A DNA stretch of 13,539 nt, from assembly GCA_005787865.1 (NCBI GenBank), contig SXZN01000095.1, forward strand, positions 1 through 13,539. Reading direction: 5' to 3'. A program made the translations under genes and the position numbers. This stretch comes from Opitutaceae bacterium (GTDB taxonomy: Bacteria > Verrucomicrobiota > Verrucomicrobiia > Opitutales > Opitutaceae). How positions within the stretch are numbered: the stretch's first letter is position 1; each line of letters starts with the position of its first letter. This document shows, piece by piece, positions 6,219 through 13,194 of this stretch. The notes below the pieces were generated by a model. The model was given only the letters and a program-made list of their open reading frames with translations. It was not told where the DNA came from and made no database searches.

Positions 6219-7586
6219 ATGAAACTGCACGCAATTTTTTGGTTGGTGATCAGCATGGCTCTGCTTCTCACGCGGGTCGAGGGCGCGGGCACCTTAGTCT
6301 CCGGACCGATGCTCGGCTATCAGGCGCGCCGCGAAGCCTTGATCTGGGTGGAGACAAAAGACGCCCAGCAAGTGAGCCTCGACTACTGGCGCCGCGGCCA
6401 ACCAGAAACCAAGCAGACCATCACCAAAACGAATTTAAGTTCGACGCCGATCGGTGGACAGATTTCCCATTTCCGCCCCGGCTTACTCGCGGTCGGGACG
6501 CTGTATGAGTATGCGCTTAGGATTGATGGTGTGGAGCAGGCGTTGCCCTTTCCCGCCCAATTCAAAACCAGCCCGCTCTGGGAGTGGCGGGCCCCAGCCC
6601 CTGATATTAAATTTATCTTCGGGACCTGCGCCTACCTCAATGAGCCGGCTGCCGATCGGCCTGGTCCGGGCTACGGGAAAACGATGGAAACTTTTAGGCT
6701 CATGGCCGACAGCGGAGCTGATTTCATGCTCTGGGGGGGCGACAATTGGTATTATCGCGAAACCGATTTTGATTCCATCAGCGGTCTCTGGTACCGCGCT
6801 CAACTGACGCGCGCGCAGCCTGAATTGCGTAAACTTTTTGCCGTCATGCCGCATTACGCCACTTGGGATGACCACGATTACGGTTCGAACGATGCGAACA
6901 AGAGCTTTGAATTCAAGGATGAGACGCTGCGAATTTTTAAAGCTTACTGGGGCAATCCGATGTACGGCGAGTCGGGCCACCCCGGAGTTTATCAAAAATT
7001 TTACCAAAGCGATGCGGCCTTCTTCGTCATGGACAACCGGTGGTACCGCGATGACGACCACCTCATCGTCGCGCAGAATCCCCAGAAATCGCAGTACGGT
7101 GCGCACCAATTCGATTGGCTCAAACAATCCTTACTCCACTCCCAAACGCTCAATCACTTTACCTTTAAATTTATCGTTACGGGCGGACAGGTAGTCACCG
7201 ACTTTGGCGGTGCGACCGAGACCTTCGCGTACTACCAACGGGAACGGGAGGAATTGCTGAAATTTATTCAAGACCACCACATCACTGGCGTGATCTTTCT
7301 GACCGGCGATGTGCACTTCACCGAACTCGCCAAGAAAAACATTGGCGGCACGCACTGGGTCTATGAATTAACCTCCTCACCCATCAGCAGCGGCGTTTCG
7401 TCCATCGGCCGCACCGAACGCGCCCAAGATCCGCACCGCATCGAGGGCACCTTGGTCAGCGATCAGAATTTTTGTACCCTAGCCTTGCACGGACCCAAGG
7501 GAGCGCGGGTGGTCACGATCAGCTGCATTGATAAGCAAGGGGTGACGCGCTGGACGCATGATATCATGGCGCAAGATCTGCGTTAG
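6219..7586 (+). CDS. Exported PhoD-like metallophosphatase (alkaline phosphatase D family)
   Basis: 455-residue predicted phosphomonoesterase or phosphodiesterase of the PhoD type. Residues 1-23 form a signal peptide (MKLHAIFWLVISMALLLTRVEGA), so it acts in the periplasm or outside. Residues about 25-118 form a PhoD-type N-terminal beta domain. The metallophosphatase core follows: GTCAY (135-139), WGGDNWYYRE (172-181, metal-binding D175), WDDHDYGSND (216-225, metal-binding Asp/His/Asn set) and GDVHF (363-367, D364 and H366). These match the GDxxY, WDDHE and GDxHxs motifs of the family. No twin-arginine motif is visible, so export is probably by Sec, unlike classic Bacillus PhoD. The gene is followed by a TonB-dependent receptor and AMP nucleosidase, consistent with phosphate or nucleotide salvage. 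The exact substrate cannot be read from the sequence. Confidence 0.9.
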   Translation: MKLHAIFWLVISMALLLTRVEGAGTLVSGPMLGYQARREALIWVETKDAQQVSLDYWRRGQPETKQTITKTNLSSTPIGGQISHFRPGLLAVGTLYEYALRIDGVEQALPFPAQFKTSPLWEWRAPAPDIKFIFGTCAYLNEPAADRPGPGYGKTMETFRLMADSGADFMLWGGDNWYYRETDFDSISGLWYRAQLTRAQPELRKLFAVMPHYATWDDHDYGSNDANKSFEFKDETLRIFKAYWGNPMYGESGHPGVYQKFYQSDAAFFVMDNRWYRDDDHLIVAQNPQKSQYGAHQFDWLKQSLLHSQTLNHFTFKFIVTGGQVVTDFGGATETFAYYQREREELLKFIQDHHITGVIFLTGDVHFTELAKKNIGGTHWVYELTSSPISSGVSSIGRTERAQDPHRIEGTLVSDQNFCTLALHGPKGARVVTISCIDKQGVTRWTHDIMAQDLR

Positions 7587-7622
7587 GTTTCGCCGCTTTT
7601 CCATTTGCGCTACGGATAATTT

Positions 7623-7627
7623 GGAGG
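7623..7627 (+). promoter_or_regulatory. Shine-Dalgarno-like GGAGG upstream of the TonB-dependent receptor
   Basis: A GGAGG match lies 13 bases before ATG 7641, longer than the usual 5-9. No in-frame GTG or TTG start fits closer, and the ATG opens directly into a signal peptide, so 7641 is kept as the start. Confidence 0.45.
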
Positions 7628-7640
7628 ACGGTGGTCCGAC

Positions 7641-9656
7641 ATGTTCAGAAAGATCCGCCCAATCGCCGTCCTGACGGCTCTCACTTTATTCTGCCATTGG
7701 CCGCTTTCGGCTGTGGTGTCCGACGTGGTCGTACTGCCGACCCTCTCGGTCACCGACCAGCTCAGCTTCAACGCCAACGCCACCACAACCATCCGCACAA
7801 AATCCGGCCCAACGGATGCGGAAGCCTGGTACAACCTTGCGCAGCAGACCGTGGGTTTAGCGGTCAATGACGCCGGCGCCCGTGGGTTTGGCACCACCAC
7901 CACCCTGCGCGGGTTAGGCAATACGCCATTCTTTAGCGACGCTTCAGCTCCTGTTTACCTAGACAATATTCCTCTGGCCACCGCCTTTACTTTTCCGACG
8001 GAGCTTTACGATTTCAGCCAGATGACCATTTACCGCGGCCCCCAAGCCGCGGCCCAGTTTGGTCGCGCCGGTGATGCCGGGGTGATTCAGTTCACCTCAA
8101 GGCCGGCCGGCACCAGCAGCCAAGCCCATGTCGGGGCCGCCATCGGATCTGCGGGCCAAGCTAGCTTCAGCGCCTCCGCCCAAACAGCGCGAACCGACCC
8201 GTTTGATGCCGCCCTTCACTTCGGCACGAGCCAGCGGGATGGCTATTTATACAATACCCAGCTCAAGCAGACCGTTGATGATCGCCAAGCCATCTTCGGC
8301 CGAGTCCAGCTCCATTATCGTCCCCAGCCAGAACTCGAACTTTCCGTCCATCTCCTCACTCAACGCTCCCGTGATGGCGCGCAAGCGCTGGTGCCACTGG
8401 GCAAGTCTTTCACGACCGTCAGTCGAAGCAAGGAAGGCCAAGCCGACTCTGATTTCAATGCGCTGGCGGTGGGAATTGCCCAACGCCTCGCGACGGCGAC
8501 GCTGACGGCAACCACGAGCTATACAGACTGGGATTTGTCACCATACGCCAATCGCCTCGTTGTATTTGGCGGTTTCAACTTCGACTCCGTGCTGACGCAG
8601 TCGCAACGCACTTTTAACGAAGAAGTGCGATACGTGAGTGATTGGTTTACTGGGGGAATATTTTATTCGCACGCCCGCACCCGGGGCGGTGCGAGCCGAG
8701 CCTTTAGCGGTTACACCATCGAAAACTCTAACTTTCAACTGGCCAGTGCCACTTGGGCTTTTTTTGGCCAAGGCAATTTTAAGCCCATCGCCGATTGGCT
8801 AATCACCCCGGGCCTGCGGCTGGAAAACACGGCTAAGAATTTTACCCGCACGGAGATTGTGCCGAGCGCCATGGTGCAGCGGCAAAGTGACAACTGGAGC
8901 GCCCTGCTGCCAAGCGTCTCGGCGACTCGCCATTTAAACCGGAGCACTGATGCCGTCTTCACCCTAGCGCGCGGTTTCAAGGCCGGCGGCTACTCGGCCT
9001 ACACCGGTCGAGCCGACCTCGCCAGTTACGATCCGCAGCGGACTTGGGGCCTCGAAGCCGCCCTCACCATGACTGACACCACCGCGGGTTGGGCTTTAAC
9101 CTCACGGGCCTATGCTTATCGCGTCAGCGGCTATCAAATCGAGCGCTCGTTCGCTGTACCGGCCACATCCACGGATGAGTATCTCGTGGTCAATGCCCAA
9201 CGCGCTCAAGTACTCGGGGCTGAATTGGAGTCGTTGTGGCGACTGAGCCCGGCGATCACCCTGCGGGCGATCGCGGGTTTGACTGAGGCCACTCTGCAAA
9301 ATTTCACCGATCCATTCACCAAGGTAAGTTACTCGGGCAACCACGCGCCTTATGCGCCCAGCGGTAACGCCGCCCTCCAGTTTGATTATGTCGCTGAGTC
9401 AGGATTTTCCTGCGGCGCCGGTGCCACTTGGACCGGTCGAACCTTCTACGATGAACAGGAGTCAGCCTCGTTCACGCAAGCCGGCTACACCTTGCTCGAA
9501 GCCCGGGCCGGCTACATCTACGGTCGCTTGGAGTTGCGGGCTTTTGGCCGCAACCTGACCGGGCAGAAATATTACAGCTCGATCACCCCCGGTGTTTTTC
9601 ACGGTACCCCCGGCGCTCCAGCCACCTGGGGCTGTGAAGTGAGCAGTCGGTGGTAA
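7641..9656 (+). CDS. TonB-dependent outer-membrane receptor
   Basis: 671-residue outer-membrane active transporter driven by TonB-ExbBD; its substrate cannot be identified from sequence. Residues 1-24 form a signal peptide (MFRKIRPIAVLTALTLFCHW, then PLSA). Residues about 27-39 (SDVVVLPTLSVTD) are the likely TonB box. The plug domain spans about 55-158, with RGFG (81-84), LRGLG (89-93), PVYLDNIPL (104-112), the IYRGPQAAAQFGR segment (130-142) and GVIQFTSRP (147-155), all typical of the plug. The rest is an alternating-pattern beta-barrel that ends in a Trp, as expected of an outer-membrane insertion signal. It lacks a SusC-type carboxypeptidase-like N-terminal extension, and no SusD homologue is adjacent, so it is not a SusCD pair. 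It lies 54 bases after the phosphatase and 80 before amn, which hints at a phosphate, nucleotide or siderophore substrate. Confidence 0.94.
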   Translation: MFRKIRPIAVLTALTLFCHWPLSAVVSDVVVLPTLSVTDQLSFNANATTTIRTKSGPTDAEAWYNLAQQTVGLAVNDAGARGFGTTTTLRGLGNTPFFSDASAPVYLDNIPLATAFTFPTELYDFSQMTIYRGPQAAAQFGRAGDAGVIQFTSRPAGTSSQAHVGAAIGSAGQASFSASAQTARTDPFDAALHFGTSQRDGYLYNTQLKQTVDDRQAIFGRVQLHYRPQPELELSVHLLTQRSRDGAQALVPLGKSFTTVSRSKEGQADSDFNALAVGIAQRLATATLTATTSYTDWDLSPYANRLVVFGGFNFDSVLTQSQRTFNEEVRYVSDWFTGGIFYSHARTRGGASRAFSGYTIENSNFQLASATWAFFGQGNFKPIADWLITPGLRLENTAKNFTRTEIVPSAMVQRQSDNWSALLPSVSATRHLNRSTDAVFTLARGFKAGGYSAYTGRADLASYDPQRTWGLEAALTMTDTTAGWALTSRAYAYRVSGYQIERSFAVPATSTDEYLVVNAQRAQVLGAELESLWRLSPAITLRAIAGLTEATLQNFTDPFTKVSYSGNHAPYAPSGNAALQFDYVAESGFSCGAGATWTGRTFYDEQESASFTQAGYTLLEARAGYIYGRLELRAFGRNLTGQKYYSSITPGVFHGTPGAPATWGCEVSSRW

Positions 9657-9667
9657 GTCCGCAAGGC

Positions 9668-9721
9668 GCGGGCTGACCCGCTTGAAATAACCTCGCCACC
9701 CGAGGCGCTAAGTCATTTTTT
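9668..9721 (+). terminator. Candidate weak terminator after the TonB-dependent receptor
   Basis: Two short hairpins follow the receptor stop: GCGGG/CCCGC (9668-9672, 9677-9681, loop CTGA) and CCTCG/CGAGG (9691-9695, 9701-9705, loop CCACC). A run of six Ts (9716-9721) follows ten bases after the second stem. The gap between stem and T run is longer than in a classic intrinsic terminator, so some transcription may read through into amn. Confidence 0.3.
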
Positions 9722-9736
9722 AAGGATCTCACTCCC

Positions 9737-10507
9737 ATGGAGTCCAAGAAAAAAATTGTCGAAAATTGGCTGCCGCGGTACACGGGCGTACCGCTCAAAA
9801 ATTTTGGCCGTTACGTTCTGCTCACCAATTTCCAGCATTACGTGCAACTCTTTGCGCAATGGCATCGCGTCCCCGTCATGGGCAAAGACAAACCGATGCC
9901 CAGCGCGACGGCCAACGGGATCACGATCATTAACTTTGGCATGGGCAGTGCGACCGCGGCCACGGTGATGGATCTCCTGAGCGCGATTAACCCCAAAGCG
10001 GTGCTGTTTTTAGGAAAATGCGGCGGCATCAAACACCGCGCAGAAATTGGCGACTTAATCTTGCCCATCGCAGCGATTCGCGGCGAAGGCACGAGCAACG
10101 ATTACTTTCCCCCCGAGGTCCCCGCCCTCCCCGCCTTCGCCCTGCAAAAGGCCATCTCCACCACCATTCGCGATCATCGCCGCGACTATTGGACCGGCAC
10201 AGTCTACACGACCAACCGCCGCGTCTGGGAGCACGATCTGAATTTCAAAAAATATCTCCGCAAAATTCGCGTTATGGCGGTCGATATGGAAACTGCCACC
10301 ATTTTCATCACCGCTTTTGCCAATGAGACCGTCGCGGGCGCCCTGCTCCTCGTCTCCGACCAACCCATGACTCCAGAAGGCGTGAAGACCCACGTGAGCG
10401 ACCAGCAAGTGGACGCTAAGTTTGTCGAAATGCACCTTCGCATTGGCATCGATTCACTCAAGCAGCTCATCAACAAAGGCGTGACGGTTAAGCACCTCAA
10501 GTTCTGA
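9737..10507 (+). CDS. amn: AMP nucleosidase, short form
   Basis: Hydrolyses AMP to adenine and ribose 5-phosphate in the cytoplasm, helping set the adenylate pool. The 256-residue product is the short form lacking the extra N-terminal domain of the about 480-residue E. coli Amn. It matches what I recall of Bacteroidota enzymes almost throughout: NWLPRYTG (10-17), DKPMPSATA (51-59), INFGMGS (65-71), LGKCGG (92-97), GDLILPIAAIRGEGTSNDY (105-123), AVDMETATIF (181-190) and VSDQP (206-210). GMGS and GKCGG are the phosphate- and base-site loops of the PNP/UDP phosphorylase superfamily, DMETAT holds the ribose-binding Met-Glu, and the Asp of SDQP is the expected catalytic acid. AAGGA (9722-9726), ten bases ahead, supports the ATG. 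It is convergent with the ceramidase-like gene. Confidence 0.94.
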   Translation: MESKKKIVENWLPRYTGVPLKNFGRYVLLTNFQHYVQLFAQWHRVPVMGKDKPMPSATANGITIINFGMGSATAATVMDLLSAINPKAVLFLGKCGGIKHRAEIGDLILPIAAIRGEGTSNDYFPPEVPALPAFALQKAISTTIRDHRRDYWTGTVYTTNRRVWEHDLNFKKYLRKIRVMAVDMETATIFITAFANETVAGALLLVSDQPMTPEGVKTHVSDQQVDAKFVEMHLRIGIDSLKQLINKGVTVKHLKF

Positions 10508-10508
10508 T

Positions 10509-10532
10509 CGGCCGCGGCGGAAGCGCGGGCCG
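10509..10532. terminator. Hairpin between convergent genes, candidate bidirectional terminator
   Basis: CGGCCGCG (10509-10516) can pair with CGC-G-GGCCG (10524-10532) around a seven-base loop, giving an eight-pair GC-rich stem with a single bulged G. It begins two bases after the amn stop and lies 13 bases beyond the stop of the opposing ceramidase-like gene. There is no T tract on either side, so it is either a Rho-assisted site or an mRNA 3'-end stabiliser. Confidence 0.4.
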
Positions 10533-10545
10533 GACTTATGATGCG

Positions 10546-11451
10546 CTAGGCGACCTTAGGCGCGGCCCTCACCTCAGTGCGGTGGTACGCATAAAGACAA
10601 GCGAGGGAGACCGCGGTCAATCCATGCCAAAAGGCATGCCCTTGGAGCCAGGTATCGGGACCGCTAAATTTTCCGGCTACATCCAGCTGGCGACACATGA
10701 CCGCTAAGCCGAGGGAGCCCGCGGCCAATCCCGGCCAGCGAAAGCTCAGGGCCCGCCGCGCGAAAATAATATCGACCAGCGTCAAGGCCGTGAGCGACAA
10801 GATCAGCGTGGTCAGCACCAAGCTAGCCGACATCGACCATTTGTAATAATTAAGCAGCCCGCTCACCAGCAGCACCAGACTGACCAGCCAAGCGACCGGC
10901 GGAGTCCAGGCCCAGCCCCACCGGCGCTGGGCCCCGCGCAGCCCACGACCCAGTTGGATCGCCAGGCAGCTCAACATCGGCGGGTACATTCCCGCGACAT
11001 CCAGTTGCTGCCCCCACCGCGTGAGCGAGGCATGAAAGAGTCCGCTCCCAAATCCCAAATAACAACAAGCCGCCCCAAATAAAAAACTGAGCGCCGGCGT
11101 ATCGCGCAGGTAGCCGCGCCCCTCCGCGGTGCGCGCACGCTGATCAAAGCGCCCCAGCGCCAAAGCATAGAGACCGACGAGGACGTAAGCCAAATTTGAC
11201 CACGTATTAGCCTGGGTGCGAAAGATCTGATCAAAATAGATGCGCTCAGCATAAGTCGGTTGCCGCAGTCCGCGGCTTTCCACCCAGCCCTGCCAAATAT
11301 TATCACCCCGAAAATAATGCGTTAAGCCGATTAATAGAAGTATCAACGCGATCAACCCACCCCACGCGAAGGCGTGGACGCCCAGCGGCCAACCCCACCC
11401 GCTAGGCCGATTGAGCTGAGTCCGGCCTTGATCAAGGGATGCGATAGTCAT
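10546..11451 (-). CDS. Alkaline-ceramidase-like membrane hydrolase (CREST superfamily)
   Basis: 301-residue membrane protein with about seven hydrophobic helices (roughly 26-45, 82-100, 119-137, 150-168, 183-201, 207-228 and 266-289). The conserved polar residues match the zinc site of alkaline ceramidases and the wider CREST superfamily: E69 before the first conserved helix, NTWSNLAYVLVGLYAL (82-97), GFGSGLFHASL (133-143) with S136 and H140, QQLD (148-151) with D151, and GHAFWH (271-276) with H272 and H276. The predicted activity is amide-bond hydrolysis of ceramide or a related lipid, possibly a bacterial sphingolipid or sulfonolipid. No sphingolipid biosynthesis gene such as spt lies in the window. 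Its neighbours are amn (convergent) and a sulfatase (divergent), so it looks monocistronic. Substrate is inference; the superfamily match is fairly firm. Confidence 0.82.
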   Translation of the reverse strand: MTIASLDQGRTQLNRPSGWGWPLGVHAFAWGGLIALILLLIGLTHYFRGDNIWQGWVESRGLRQPTYAERIYFDQIFRTQANTWSNLAYVLVGLYALALGRFDQRARTAEGRGYLRDTPALSFLFGAACCYLGFGSGLFHASLTRWGQQLDVAGMYPPMLSCLAIQLGRGLRGAQRRWGWAWTPPVAWLVSLVLLVSGLLNYYKWSMSASLVLTTLILSLTALTLVDIIFARRALSFRWPGLAAGSLGLAVMCRQLDVAGKFSGPDTWLQGHAFWHGLTAVSLACLYAYHRTEVRAAPKVA

Positions 11452-11670
11452 GGGATAATGGTTTCAGTCGGGCGCCGCCACAGTTATGAAGATTTACGCT
11501 GATCATCCGTACGGCCAGCGCAATCACCCGCGGGGTGGGCCCATGCGTAATAAAAAAGGTCGGTGGACATCAGGGTAAAAAAAACTGAAGTAAAAATCGA
11601 TTAAGCGAATGCCGAAAACACCATGCAGGAACCTCGGCGAAGATTACATGATTCCTGCGTCCATCTCTCC
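11452..11670 (+). promoter_or_regulatory. Intergenic region between ceramidase-like and sulfatase genes, with a doubtful small ORF
   Basis: This is the longest stretch without a firm gene, about 219 bases, and should hold divergent promoters. The part from about 11545 to 11615 is rich in A, in contrast to its surroundings. I found no convincing -35/-10 pair. A 30-codon open frame, 11486-11578 (ATG to TAA), encodes a basic peptide starting MKIYADHPYGQ, with no clear ribosome site. A short hairpin CACCC/GGGTG lies at 11525-11537. An in-frame ATG at 11623 could extend the sulfatase by 16 residues, but the extension is not signal-like. Confidence 0.35.
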
Positions 11671-13161
11671 ATGAAACATTTTCCCCGTTGGTTACTGATC
11701 CTGCTCGTGAGCCCGCTGGTGCTCACCGCCGCCGAACGCCCGCGACCCAATGTGCTGTTTATTGCAATCGACGATCTGCGCAACGACCTCGGTGCGCTGG
11801 GCGCAACCTATGCGCAGACGCCCCAGCTCGACGCCTTCGCGACCACCGCGCGAAGTTTTACCCACCATTATGTGCAAGTTCCTACTTGCGGGGCATCCCG
11901 CTGCGCCCAGCTGCGCGGCCGCTATCCGAACGAGGTCGCGCAAGTCGATAATGGCGGCATTGCCCTGACGCACGCTCGTTGGGGCGAAGCTAATCTGCCC
12001 GGTTGGTTTCAAGGTCATGGCTATCGCACCCACGCGCTCGGTAAGATCACCCACTATTCAGGAGGCCGCACCGGCCAGCTCTGGAATGAAGGCCCGGAAG
12101 AATTGCCGGGGGCGTGGTCCCGCTCCTGGATTCCAGAAACCCCGTGGCGGGAGGCCCAGCACATCATGCACGGCTACGCCAACGGGGTGGCTCGCACTCC
12201 CGGAAAAACTCCCGCCCTCGAGTCCTTCGATGGACCAGACTCCGCTTACCCTGATACTTGGATTGCTGATGAAGCCGTCAAAAATCTGCGCGACCTCGCG
12301 AGCTCTCCAGCGCCCTGGTTTTTTGCGGTCGGATTTTTTAAGCCCCATCTCCCCTTCGCGGCACCGCAGCGCTGGTTTGATCTCCATGCTGCGCAAAAAA
12401 TCCCGGACCTCGATCCCGCCGTCGCGGCGAAACCCACGTGGCCGTCAACGTGGCATAACAGTAATGAATTTCGCAGCAACTATAGCCACGGAGGGCGCGA
12501 TCCCGCCAACGATCCCGCTTATGCGCGGGAGTTGCGGCAGGCTTACACGGCGTGCGTAAGTTACGTCGATGCCCAAGTGGGGCGCGTGCTTGCCGAGTTG
12601 AAAAAGATCGATCCCGACGGGAACACGATCGTCGTCATCTGGGGCGATCACGGCTTCTCGCTCGGGGAACACGCCATCTGGGGCAAGCATTGTCTCTACG
12701 AAAACGCCTTGCGCTCGCCTTTACTCATCCGGAGCCCGGGTCTGGTTCAACCGGGTACCGCCAGCACCGCCCTCGTCGAGACGGTGGATATTTTTCCCAC
12801 GCTCACGGCGCTCTGCGGGCTCCCCACTCCCGCGCAACTTGATGGCCACGACCTGCAGCCCCAACTCGCTCAGCCCACGACGCCGACAGCGAAACCGGCC
12901 TTAGCTTTTTGGGCTAATGGTCAACGTACGATCCGCACAGATCGCTGGCGGCTGATCGCATCCTATAATGCGGCCGGCGCGGCCCAGTTTGAGCTTTTCG
13001 ATTACATCAACGATCCGGCTGAAACCAAAAATCACGCGGCAGAGTATCCCGAAATCGTACGTGATCTTCGCGCCCAGCTCGCGCGCCGGCCGGAGCTGGC
13101 CTGGCCTGCTTTGCGATCGACCCAACAAGCCCTGTCGCCCGCGGCGACCCCCGAAGCCTAA
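11671..13161 (+). CDS. Secreted sulfatase, iduronate-2-sulfatase-like, with CxAxR signature
   Basis: 496-residue type I sulfatase that cleaves sulfate esters, probably from a sulfated polysaccharide, outside the cytoplasm. ATG 11671 starts a clear signal peptide (MKHFPRWLLILLVSPLVLTA), whereas the earlier ATG at 11623 would bury it behind 16 residues. Metal ligands are AIDDLRND (D34, D35) and WGDHGFSLGEH (D326, H327). Active-site features are the formylglycine site CGASR (C73-R77), GKITH (K125, H128), VGFFKPHLPF (220-229) and K339 in WGKH. The KPHLPF and DHG-LGEH-WGK patterns point to the iduronate-2-sulfatase group (SulfAtlas S1_7-like). The maturation motif has Ala where CxPxR normally has Pro; (C/S)x(P/A)xR is the accepted broad consensus, so activity is still expected. 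No maturase gene is in the window. The stop is followed 33 bases later by the MBL-fold gene. Confidence 0.93.
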   Translation: MKHFPRWLLILLVSPLVLTAAERPRPNVLFIAIDDLRNDLGALGATYAQTPQLDAFATTARSFTHHYVQVPTCGASRCAQLRGRYPNEVAQVDNGGIALTHARWGEANLPGWFQGHGYRTHALGKITHYSGGRTGQLWNEGPEELPGAWSRSWIPETPWREAQHIMHGYANGVARTPGKTPALESFDGPDSAYPDTWIADEAVKNLRDLASSPAPWFFAVGFFKPHLPFAAPQRWFDLHAAQKIPDLDPAVAAKPTWPSTWHNSNEFRSNYSHGGRDPANDPAYARELRQAYTACVSYVDAQVGRVLAELKKIDPDGNTIVVIWGDHGFSLGEHAIWGKHCLYENALRSPLLIRSPGLVQPGTASTALVETVDIFPTLTALCGLPTPAQLDGHDLQPQLAQPTTPTAKPALAFWANGQRTIRTDRWRLIASYNAAGAAQFELFDYINDPAETKNHAAEYPEIVRDLRAQLARRPELAWPALRSTQQALSPAATPEA

Positions 13162-13194
13162 AGCGCGCCCCTCGTAGTTATTACGCCGATCTAA

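Noticed and set aside
6483..7127. 214-codon minus-strand frame within the phosphatase gene
   Set aside because: It is fully antisense to the PhoD-like motifs and has no independent support.
7641..9656. TonB-dependent receptor as BtuB linked to the B12 genes
   Set aside because: It is more than 2.5 kb from the adenosyltransferase with unrelated genes between, no cobalamin riboswitch was seen before it, and no BtuB-specific feature was recognised.
7641..9656. Receptor as part of a SusC/SusD polysaccharide-utilisation locus with the sulfatase
   Set aside because: There is no SusD-like gene, no N-terminal carboxypeptidase-like domain, no glycoside hydrolase, and the sulfatase is 2 kb away beyond a gene on the opposite strand.
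11623..11670. ATG 11623 as the sulfatase start
   Set aside because: It would place 16 hydrophilic residues ahead of a well-formed signal peptide that begins at ATG 11671.
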